Shown here piece after piece: positions 28,091-36,452 of a DNA stretch of 64,000 nucleotides. The DNA comes from Bartonella sp. ML70XJBT.G (GTDB lineage Bacteria; Pseudomonadota; Alphaproteobacteria; Rhizobiales; Rhizobiaceae). Every line of letters begins with the position of its first letter. Within the stretch, counting starts at the first letter, position 1. The position numbers and the translations under genes are program-made. The notes below the pieces were generated by a model. The model ran no database searches. It was given only the letters and a program-made list of their open reading frames with translations, and was not told the origin of the DNA. The stretch lies in contig NZ_JAQITA010000006.1 of assembly GCF_028618575.1 (NCBI RefSeq), forward strand, positions 1 to 64,000, written 5' to 3'.

Positions 28091-28838
28091 AAAATTTGAC
28101 GGATTGGCTGATGATTATGATCGCTATCGTCCGCGTTATCCTTTTGCCTTATTGAACACTATGTTGCTTCCTTTTAAGAATAAAAAGCATTTGTCTATCG
28201 TGGATGTGGGAGCTGGAACAGGCATTGCATTAGAGGGAATTGTTAAAATTCTAGGAAATGAACACCAATATCATGCTATCGATGTCTCAGCAGATATGAT
28301 TAAGCAGGGGCAAAGAAAGTTTCCTTTTGTGCAATGGTATCAAGGCAAAGCTGAAAGCCTATTGCCCAAAATCGGTAAAATTGATCTTGTTGTTGCAGCG
28401 CAAGCGTTTCAGTGGATAGATCGCCCTCTGTTGCTTAGCACCGTCTCAAACCAACTCCGAGCTGGAGGTGTCATGGCGGTCATTCAAAATAATCGCGATT
28501 TTAAACAGAGCGAATTTCTCAACGCTTATGAGACATTATTAGAGGAGATGAGCCCTAACTATTCCCGTTATTATCGCCATTTTGATTTTTTACAGGAAAT
28601 GCGTGATGGTTTTGCGGTAAATCCAGAAAAGATTTCTCTCCATACACACAATTGGGTGATGAAAATTCCATCTAACACCTTTATTGGTATGAGCCGCTCT
28701 TCAACGCAAGCACAACGCGCGATTGCTAGGCATGGAGACGAATATTTGCAGCAATTAGCTATATTGATAAAACAATATGAAGTACAAGGGAATTTGCAGC
28801 TTTTGTATCAAAGCGAGCTCTACATGTATGTAAGATAA
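28062..28838 (+). CDS. Class I SAM-dependent methyltransferase, 258 aa
   Basis: Transfers a methyl group from S-adenosylmethionine to an unknown small-molecule acceptor. The start at 28062 follows GGGAGGG by four bases; a TTG 27 bases upstream is in frame but has no site. The N-terminus YDRYRPRYP is typical of this family. Motif I (VDVGAGTGIA, residues about 47-56) and the acidic residue after strand 2 (AIDVSADMI) bind SAM. AAQAFQWID is the family's motif around strand 4. The C-terminal part includes SRSSTQAQ. Intact and well preserved next to broken neighbours. Cytoplasmic. The acceptor cannot be predicted. Confidence 0.88.
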   Translation: MIQSVQPKNEKFDGLADDYDRYRPRYPFALLNTMLLPFKNKKHLSIVDVGAGTGIALEGIVKILGNEHQYHAIDVSADMIKQGQRKFPFVQWYQGKAESLLPKIGKIDLVVAAQAFQWIDRPLLLSTVSNQLRAGGVMAVIQNNRDFKQSEFLNAYETLLEEMSPNYSRYYRHFDFLQEMRDGFAVNPEKISLHTHNWVMKIPSNTFIGMSRSSTQAQRAIARHGDEYLQQLAILIKQYEVQGNLQLLYQSELYMYVR

Positions 28839-29201
28839 GCTACCTCAGTTACCTTCACTTTCTTTCGGTATCCTAAAACAAATGATGCGAAAAAAATGCA
28901 CGCATTACTCATATGCGCGTTTAAAAGCAGCGCACAGATTTTCCCCCTCAGGGCTTAAACGGACATCTCGTTGCATTCAATCTTACTGTCTACTACCGAT
29001 GTTTGTACTCAACAGAGAACTTCTTGGCTATGCCATGATATTTGAAAAAAAATGTTATTTTATCTTCTACTTCATAATAATCAACCGATCGACAGACTGG
29101 ATGAGAAAAAGCCTTTGTTACAGCCATGGTGTTCAAAGCTGTAAACGTCAAGTTTGGATGCATGAAAATATACGTTTTTTTACCAAGGAGGGATTATCCG
29201 A
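28839..29201. other. Intergenic, no supported gene
   Basis: About 360 bases. A 107-codon ORF (28882-29205) is open here but is cysteine- and basic-rich without family features or a ribosome-binding site, so I do not call it. Confidence 0.35.
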
Positions 29202-29342
29202 ATGATGCCCTTTAAATCACCTGTCCATTATGGATATCAGCTAGAGTCAATTCAACGAACAATAGATACATTGCTTGTTTGGTTACAAGTACATTGCTTC
29301 TTAAACAAACCACTCAAAGGAGGAAACGGAAAATGCGTTTAA
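29202..29342 (+). CDS. 46-codon ORF with strong ribosome-binding site
   Basis: ATG at 29202 (a second at 29205) follows AAGGAGGG at 29185-29192. The product begins MMPFKSPVHYGYQ and ends KPLKGGNGKCV. Just before its end a second strong site (AAAGGAGG) precedes another ATG at 29333 that opens a 14-codon ORF (MRLKTMRCIDSVLN). The strength of both sites is the only support; no family is known. Confidence 0.3.
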   Translation: MMPFKSPVHYGYQLESIQRTIDTLLVWLQVHCFLNKPLKGGNGKCV

Positions 29343-30273
29343 AGACAATGCGATGTATAGATTCAGTTCTAAACTAAAGGTTCTCTTCTTGATCCCTTAA
29401 AATGAAATTCATTCCTTGTCATCAAAGATATTTTTGTTCACACTGCATAACCTGCTATTTTTCAGTAAAGCTTTTGAGGATTGATCGCGTAGTGTCAGTG
29501 CTATAGAGACAGATGTTATCAAAGCATATTATTGCCTCTAAAAGAGAATACTCCATTCTGCTACATAATTAGCTTATGAATTCTTGACCTTTTCTTGAAC
29601 CACCGCCCGTTATATACATTTGATATCCAATCTTGTCAAAAAGGAGCAAGGCAAGTCTTAAAGCATCACAGAACTATTGGTATGCTTCTTGTAAAAGCGT
29701 TTAAAGAAAATATTTCTTATATATTTTCAGTTTGATAAGAAGCTGTTATATAAACTTAACAACAACGATGCCGATCCATATAAATCCGTTGTATAGAATC
29801 CTCTAAAGCTCATTTATCGCGTGCCCAACTTGAAAAAAATACTCTGTAAAACCGTTAATACAACTGTGTCTTCAGCCTGAGATCATAAATGATTTTCTGC
29901 CCGATAACAGAAGTTGTCGTCACAGCAAAATCAAAGCTTATTACCGTAACGATCAATAGCAAAATTTCAACACCAAACATAAACATAATCAACCCTGAAA
30001 GCTTCATCTCAAGGGCATCGCTAAGCGTCTCTCTTCGTGAAGCGTCCCCTTATCGACAACGCATCAACACGCAGAGAAAATACTAAACTGCCCTCAATCC
30101 TTGAACATGAATTATCGTCATAAAAAAGATCAACGTTCAAATTTATATTATGTCCCTCTCAAAAAAACTTGAAATACTCGCCAATGCGTGTACTCATTAT
30201 TTGTCGGCATGCATGTTGATTATCATATTGCATATTTTTAGACCTGCGGGCATAGAGGTTATAGGGGGGAGAT
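29343..30273. other. About 930 bases with possible decayed coding DNA
   Basis: No intact gene. On the minus strand around 29885-30030 a hydrophobic open stretch (VEILLLIVTVISF ... GQKIIYDLRLKT) resembles a transmembrane segment of an ABC exporter, but stops on both sides leave no gene. The 3' end holds the ribosome-binding site of the next gene (AGGGGGGAG). Confidence 0.35.
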
Positions 30274-31487
30274 ATGCGCAAACAACTGATATTTCGGTTT
30301 TATGGTCTTGTTGTCCTGCTCTATCTTTCTGATATGGTGCTCTTTTTAAGTAATCTTTGGAATGCTTATCGTATAACATCCTCATCGGTTTTCCTAGGCG
30401 TAACCATGGCTTTGGCACCCTTACACCCTATCTTTTGAAAAAAAGCAAACTTGTACGCATTAAGTCCTCACTGCGGTTGGTAGATTTATACAAAAGGCGG
30501 ATTATCATTTATAGTCTTCTTTTATTGATTGCCCTTTTTCATTATGTCGATTCCCCTTTTGGTTTTATTGCTGTCTCTATCTCTATTGGTTATCTTTCTT
30601 TGATCACTCTAAGCACACTCGAGACTTATAATACTAAACTAGCGCTTAGTGGTTATATTAGCGCGCAAAAGGCTTCCCGCATCATGCAAACAGTGGTGCA
30701 AATTGGTGCCTTTTTGGGAGCAGCATTGAGTGGTTATCTCTTAAAAGCAACCAGTTCACAAGGAATAGCAGCTGGAATCGGCTATAATGGCTTGATTGCA
30801 GCAATTTGTCTGTTTGATATTATCGTAAGCCTTGTGGCCGGTTATGTTATCTTTCGCGATGAATATAGCACCGATAATGCTACAAATGCTACGCCACTTG
30901 CAACCGAGAATATTCAAACAATACCACCAAAAGCAGATGGGCTCACTCCTGAACTAAAGCTTTTATGCGTCTGTATAAGCCTTATTGGCTTTCATGCTTG
31001 CGCCTATAATACACTGGCAACCATTCTTTTTCAAAGTGTGAAAAATTTTGGCTCTGAATATTATGGGCTTTGCAGCGCTGTTGCAGGTGTTGGCGCTTTT
31101 TTGGCTGCTTTTATTAAAATCCCTCGCTTTGAATTCATCCTCCCAGCCCTATTGTTGAGTGTAGCTGATGCCATTTTTAGCATCACCCAATTACCCTATT
31201 TGGCTGTGGTCTTTTGCTTTTTTATTGGCTTTTCGATGAATACCATACGAATTAATGCCCGCAAACATACGATTGAAGCAACCAAGACAGAAACTCAAGC
31301 AGAGCTGGTGGGAAGCTATAGCGGCATGCTTTATACTCTTTCCCAATCGGCTGGTTATGTTATCCTTGGTCTCCTTACAAGCTCTGCCCTTATGGGGCCA
31401 CAAGCAGCTGTTTATCTTCTCCCCCCTATAGGGCTGATAATCTTTATTTATGTCCTTTTCCTTGTCACACAGCGGACCACAGCATGA
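30274..31487 (+). pseudogene. MFS transporter with a frameshift in the first 55 codons
   Basis: ATG 30274 follows the strong site AGGGGGGAG by two to three bases and opens MRKQLIFRFYGLVVLLYLSD, the first membrane helix, but the frame stops at 30436-30438. The -1 frame continues at about 30415-30430 with LTPYLLKKSKLVR and stays open through the remaining helices to TGA 31487. The restored protein would be about 404 residues, a normal MFS size. The out-of-frame ATG at 30357 is not a natural start. The last base triplets overlap the ATP-grasp gene (ATGA), so exporter and ligase were one transcriptional and translational unit. The break is a single indel, which could be real decay, phase variation or a base-calling error. 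Confidence 0.8.
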
Positions 31488-32689
31488 GTAAACCCATTCT
31501 TATCGTCGATCCTTTCTCCACGGGTGCCCTCTATGGCCCTGCCTTGCAAAAATTAGGTTATGCTTGTTATGGCGTTGTCTCTCAACCAACTCTCTCTTCG
31601 CATCTCACGCTTGCTTATCAGGGTGATGGCATGGCAGAAGCAAAACTTCATAGTGTCGATGAAATCAAGCAGCGTTTTCCGATTAGCACGATAGAAGCCG
31701 TGGTGGCTGGTGCTGAAGTCAGTCTTTATTGTGCAGAGCAATTGGCTGCTTATTATGGTTGCCCTGGAAACAATCCCTTGACCACCGATTGGCGACGGAA
31801 AAAAGCAGCAATGCAAAAGCGCCTCCATGAAAATGGTTTGTCTTATATCCGCTCAAAAATTCTTACAAAAGACAATTGTGCTCTCGATGATTTTGAAAGC
31901 CACAGCGGCTATGTAGTGAAGCCCAATGCTTCTGCTGGAAGCGATGGTGTTTTATTTTTCTCCAACCGTGAGGAAGTGGAAGCGTGGATCTCTGGAATCG
32001 ATTGGAGGCAGAAAAATATTTTTGGTATGCCTAATGAGGCTTATTTGCTCCAAGAAAGATTAGTAGGAGAAGAATACATCGTAGATGCCGTTGTAAAGGG
32101 AGAAGCTATCAAGATATGCAGTTTATCGCGCTATAAAAAGGGGCTCCATAATGGCAGTGCTTTTGTTTATGAATCGCTTGATGTGCTCGATGCTCAAGAC
32201 TCTCTTTATGCTGATCTTATCTCTTATGCAAAAAAATGTATTAGCGCAGTGGGAATTGAATATGGACCTGCGCATATGGAAATCATGCAAACCGCTCACG
32301 GTCCCGTGATGATTGAAGTGGGAGCCCGCCTCCACGGAGGGATTGCACCCTCCTTGTTCGTGCATTGCTATGAAGATGATTTACTGAAAAGCTCTGTCAA
32401 CCTTATTGCGGGGGTATTTTCGCAAACACCAAGCCGCTTTAAGAAAAAAGGACGTATTCTCTTTCTTATCAACAAGACTGAGGGCTTTATTATAAAAGAT
32501 ATGAACCTATGGCAGCAAAAACTTCATTCTTGCGAAAATGTGGTTCATTTTATGCTCTTTTTTAAAGAAAATGAACCTCTACCCATGACAATTGATTTAA
32601 ATACCTGCCCAGCTATTATAGCAATTTTGGGCGAAAATGATGATGAATTATCGACCTTAGAGGCCTCAATTCGTAGCAATTTCTTATAA
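31484..32689 (+). CDS. ATP-grasp ligase (carboxylate-amine ligase type), 401 aa
   Basis: Joins a carboxylate to an amine via an acyl phosphate, using ATP. The N-terminal 100 residues form the pre-ATP-grasp fold (ILIVDPFSTGALYGPALQ). The ATP-grasp core includes GYVVKPNASAGSDGV (ATP lysine), the loop LLQERLVGEEYIVDAV and the metal-binding segment MIEVGARLHGG (Glu/Arg). This arrangement matches the carnosine-synthase/dipeptide-ligase branch rather than core biosynthetic enzymes such as PurK or DdlB. Its ATG overlaps the stop of the MFS gene, so the product is likely exported by it. Intact and without stops. Probable role: making an amino-acid conjugate or dipeptide; substrates unknown. Confidence 0.85.
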   Translation: MSKPILIVDPFSTGALYGPALQKLGYACYGVVSQPTLSSHLTLAYQGDGMAEAKLHSVDEIKQRFPISTIEAVVAGAEVSLYCAEQLAAYYGCPGNNPLTTDWRRKKAAMQKRLHENGLSYIRSKILTKDNCALDDFESHSGYVVKPNASAGSDGVLFFSNREEVEAWISGIDWRQKNIFGMPNEAYLLQERLVGEEYIVDAVVKGEAIKICSLSRYKKGLHNGSAFVYESLDVLDAQDSLYADLISYAKKCISAVGIEYGPAHMEIMQTAHGPVMIEVGARLHGGIAPSLFVHCYEDDLLKSSVNLIAGVFSQTPSRFKKKGRILFLINKTEGFIIKDMNLWQQKLHSCENVVHFMLFFKENEPLPMTIDLNTCPAIIAILGENDDELSTLEASIRSNFL

Positions 32690-32984
32690 AATATAACAGT
32701 TTGGAGAAAAACAGGAATTCAGCAACACAAATAATGAGGAATAGAAACTAAAAATCGAAGCAGGTTGTTTTTAAAGAATTCGATGCGCTCATGAATAACA
32801 AAACTAGAATTTTCCCTGCCTATTCAGGGTGAATGGATAGCAAAAAGACATGCTCTGATTTGGATTCTACAACAAGTTGACCACAAAAATATGATGATCC
32901 CAAGAATAGAGCGCGGATGCAATACTTCTGCAGATAATAATATTGAATCCCCATCTTGCCCATATCATCTCATGGAGCACGATA
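32690..32984. other. Short intergenic gap
   Basis: About 295 bases between ligase and cupin; no gene or clear terminator seen. Confidence 0.35.
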
Positions 32985-33302
32985 ATGACTAAGTTTTCTA
33001 AAATTCAATTAAATAAAAATATCTATGATATCTTAAAAATGATGCTGCCAAAACAAGGCTCGATAGAGATACAAAGAGATTTTCCAGGAAAAATACACGA
33101 TTGGCATACCCATAAGGTCGATGAAACTCTCTTAATTATAGAGGGAGAGTTAGATTTTTTCTATAGTGAGAAGCGTATAACCTGTACACCAGGAAATATG
33201 ATACATCTTCCTGCCAACACAAAGCATAAATCAGTAGCTGCAGATACAGGATGCATATATGCAATCGCTACGGAAATCCTTGCTCTTGAAAATGGTAGAT
33301 AA
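32985..33302 (+). CDS. Small single-domain cupin, 105 aa
   Basis: Beta-barrel metal-binding protein. Cupin motif 1 is complete: WHTHKVDETLLIIEGEL gives His41, His43, Glu47 and the closing Gly. Motif 2 is PGNMIHLPANTKH with His81, so a full 3-His/1-Glu metal site can form. The start at 32985 (MTKFSKIQ) follows GGAG by seven bases; an in-frame codon 42 bases earlier lacks a site. Single cupins of this size act as isomerases, dioxygenases or sensors. Here it follows a ligase and an exporter, a combination that also occurs in bacilysin-type dipeptide pathways; that parallel is only contextual. Confidence 0.8.
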   Translation: MTKFSKIQLNKNIYDILKMMLPKQGSIEIQRDFPGKIHDWHTHKVDETLLIIEGELDFFYSEKRITCTPGNMIHLPANTKHKSVAADTGCIYAIATEILALENGR

Positions 33303-34029
33303 ATGCGCTCTCGTTGATTGCCTCTGATACAGGGGACCTTTTCGTCCCATTCCCATAAAGCTGTACTCCTTGGGTTTTGTGGCGGATCAAATCATTAATT
33401 TGACTGCTTCCAGCTCACATCTAATGTTAGAACCCCTTCGAGCATCGCATTGCGCTCGTCACAGTTCATTTTGCCCTATGTTCTATAATGAAAAAATAGA
33501 TAATGTAGAAAAACACCTGACCACTCGAAAGTACTGAGTTTGTGCTATACACAGCCAATAACCTGAGATCATATTTTTTCATTTTACCTACCAAACTATC
33601 TGCAAGATGAAGGGTGCACCCTTATATACCTGTTTAGTTATAGCAAATGCTGTCGTGGAGCTGTTTATTATCCCAAGTAAAACCAGATGTTCTTCATGTG
33701 CAAATCAGAATCATATGAAAAATTTCAGTGTATTGATCAAGAATATTAAGAAAAATTCTATGCATAGTTTATTAGATCTATACAATACGGTTGCTGTTTT
33801 TTGGATTGTTCTTAAAGAAATGAAATATTTAATGTATTTTTTACCAATAAAAAATTATAGAAAAAAATTCTTCATGAAGCTTTCTGGATAAAAGATTGAT
33901 AAAACTGATGCTCCATATAGGGCTATTGCTCTATTTTTTATAAAAGTATAAGTTTTCGCGTCTATCTCTTTCACAAAGTAATGTACTCATTACTTTATTC
34001 ATTGTTGGTGTGGAATAAATGACGAGTAT
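33303..34029. other. About 730 bases, no supported gene
   Basis: A 94-codon ORF (33607-33891) lies here but has no ribosome-binding site or recognisable domain. Otherwise AT-rich with frequent stops. Confidence 0.35.
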
Positions 34030-35149
34030 ATGAGCATTTGGGTTTTTATTTAACGGTATAAGGATTTCAACAGGCGCCTTTATTGTATTTTATATGCTTG
34101 AAAAAGGCTTGACGCTTATTGATATCGGTATCATTAAGTCATTCCAAACCTTTGTCATGATGGTTACAGATATTCCTCTTGGATATTTTGCAGATAGAAA
34201 AAGTTATAAAATATCGATCATTTTAGCAGCGACTTTTGCAGCCAAATGGCTCTTTCTTATGGGCATTTCTACAAGCTTTTACGGTTTTCTTCTAGCAGAG
34301 CTTTTTAATGCATTATCACTTACATTGATTGCTGGTACCTATAACGCTTTACTTATTCAAGATGCAAAAACAAAACGTACATCTACGAAAAAAATGTTTG
34401 ATCATAGCTCTCAATATAATTGCATTGGCATGCTTCTCTTTAGTTTGATCGGTGCATATTTTGCCGGTTATTCTAGCCAACACATATGGTATAGCTCTAC
34501 ATTTCTCATGATGAAGACCACAATATTCGGTTTGTTTTTTTGGATGATCTAAAAGGAGAGAAAGAAGCAAAAAAGCGACTTCTTTTATTTGTGGCGCAAA
34601 AGAGATGTTGTCTATTTTTATTAAAGTTTCTTATATTTCTCTCTGTTTTTATTTTTCACTTATTTTTTCAATATCTTTTCGCAGTATTGGCAGTGGATAT
34701 TTAAAGATTATAATATCAATGTAAGTTATTTTTATCTTGGCTTAGTCTTCTCTCTTCTATTGCTCTCCCAGCTAATGGTTAGTTTCCTATTTAGAAAATT
34801 CAGTGAGAGAATGAATTTTGTTTTACTGCTGTTGCTTTCAGTTGCCATAATTTTGACAGTTGTTTTCTTTGAACCAAGAAAAGAAATTGTTGTTCTTTTA
34901 GTCTGTATGATTTTTTATTTCATTAAGCATACATATCTTCGTGTAGAAATTTCCCTGCACAACAGTATTAGCGACAGTCTTAGAGCCACATACGAGTCAT
35001 TCTTGTCGACTATTGGAAGACTTAGTCTCTTGGTATTTTTTTACATGAGTGCATATATGGTCAATATATTTGGCTTTTTGTCGTTGGTTTATATTTTGGG
35101 TATATATTTACTTATTTATTTGCAGTGTTTTTTTAGAAGGAACTCTTAA
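34030..35149 (+). pseudogene. MFS transporter remnant with three frameshifts
   Basis: ATG 34030 opens MSIWVF, then a missing T in the run near 34043-34047 breaks the frame; the next frame continues LFNGIRISTGAFIVFYMLEKG with the MFS loop IPLGYFADRKSYK. A second break falls in a T7 run near 34540, after FGLF; the other frame then reads LDDLKGEKEAKK. A third break is near 34690, and the frame resumes QYWQWIFKDYN and runs through the last helices to 35149. Repaired, it would be an ordinary MFS of about 370 residues. At least two of the breaks sit in homopolymers. Confidence 0.8.
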
Positions 35150-35897
35150 AAAATCACACTGAGAATATTAGCTTATCATTATCACAAAGGTTTCACAGAA
35201 GACGGAGTGAAACGTTTAAATATCACGATAGAGCTTAGAATTTTCGACCACCAATCATATGACTTCCCATGAATCTATGGCTGTTTGAGTCTTTGGTGTA
35301 TAAGCCATTAACTTTTCTGCTTTCAACCCAAACCCAGCACAGAAAATTTTCAGGCACCACATCATGTTCTTTAGGTTGATTTTGTAATGTGAGATAGAAT
35401 ACTGAAAGAGGTCCATTTCCTTTATAGTAAAAGAGGCTTGTGCATTGAACAGCACATCAACCAGTGGTAGGGTGATAAAATAGAGAATGGCTCATTCAGC
35501 AATTACTGCATTTTTCTGCAACAGTTCGGCCTGCTCTTCATCTATACTGGCTTAAAAAATTCTCAGCGTCTTGGATTTCATGGCTGTAGTGAATAGTAAC
35601 CTTCTAGACCAAAATAAACGATTTAATCGAATCTCTCGAGCCCTTTAAAGGATCAATCCATTTAATATGTCTCATTTTTCCGGCATTCCTGTAACTTGCA
35701 GACTTTTATCTATCTATTCAAAAGCACGCATTTTGACTGGTCCACAAATAAACAGCACCCTCTATATCAATGACCTATAAAAGCATTCAGCAATGTAAAA
35801 AATTTAACAGGTAGATAATAAACAGTAAAATCAGCCAAAAGAAGCACAGAACCTAAAATGCCCAAACTTTTATATAACCTATTAATTTTATGATCGA
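35150..35897. other. About 750 bases, no intact gene
   Basis: Fragments open on the minus strand (for example 35255-35455 and a stretch near 35610-35680 reading HIKWIDPLKGSRDS) look like debris of a lost gene, but I cannot assign a family. Confidence 0.35.
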
Positions 35898-35988
35898 TGG
35901 CGGAGAGAGAGGGATTCGAACCCTCGATATGATTTCTCATATACACGCGTTCCAGGCGTGCGCCTTCAACCACTCGGCCACCTCTCCA
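35898..35988 (-). tRNA. tRNA-Ser(GGA)
   Basis: 91 bases including an encoded CCA. Acceptor GGAGAG pairs with CTCTCC. The anticodon stem CACGC/GCGTG encloses loop CTGGAAC, anticodon GGA. A long variable arm (TATATGAGAAATCATAT) follows, as in class II tRNAs, and the T arm carries GGTTCGAATCC. It borders the accessory region to its left. Confidence 0.95.
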
Positions 35989-36452
35989 GAGGTTTGCACA
36001 CTATACCCAGAAAGAAATAACGTGCAAGTCTAAATTATAACTCAAAATTTAAAAAACAACTTTATTTCCCAAAATAAGATGCGATACTTGTTGAAACACA
36101 AACACATCCTCTCCTTTTAAAAAACAAATTTTTCCCGTGAATATAAACAGCTAAAATAAGATCACAAAATTACCATAAGTAAGCCATTTTTATCTCACAT
36201 GTCATCTTCTCACTGATGAATAACACTATTGTTGATTACACTGCCTAATGTTTTTGAACAAAGCATTACTCAAAACCCATTACCCTTCATTGCATCTCAT
36301 AATCAGCTAAATAAGTAACTGCTTTAATCTGTGGTTCTCCAATATTTAAATATGCTTCATGGATATAATAAAATTATTCTAACAAAAATGATTCATAATG
36401 CGCTTACTTTACCAAATTGCCAACTGGCGCACCCTTCTCCTCTTTAAATCTC
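35989..36452. other. Intergenic, no gene seen
   Basis: About 460 AT-rich bases between tRNA-Ser and the phosphotransferase gene; promoter of the tRNA and the end of the PTS transcript should lie here. Confidence 0.35.

Noticed and set aside
28882..29205. 107-codon ORF downstream of the methyltransferase
   Set aside because: No ribosome-binding site, no domain, odd composition. Its stop overlaps the next small ORF, but that alone is not enough.
29885..30030. ABC-exporter-like transmembrane stretch on the minus strand
   Set aside because: Only about 50 codons are open, with stops on both sides and no ATPase motifs nearby; similarity is by hydrophobic pattern only.
30357..30440. Start of the second MFS gene at ATG 30357
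   Set aside because: The encoded N-terminus is the out-of-frame reading of the true first helix, which is encoded from 30274 with a strong ribosome-binding site.
30400..30440. Programmed -1 frameshifting in the MFS gene
   Set aside because: I see no slippery heptamer followed by a stable structure at the switch point; a simple indel explains it better.
33607..33891. 94-codon ORF between cupin and MFS remnant
   Set aside because: No ribosome-binding site and no recognisable family; codon content looks like plain AT-rich DNA.
35255..35690. Possible phosphatase-like remnant (WIDPLKGSRDS) on the minus strand
   Set aside because: The resemblance to inositol-phosphatase-type motifs rests on about ten residues with stops around them; not enough to name a family.
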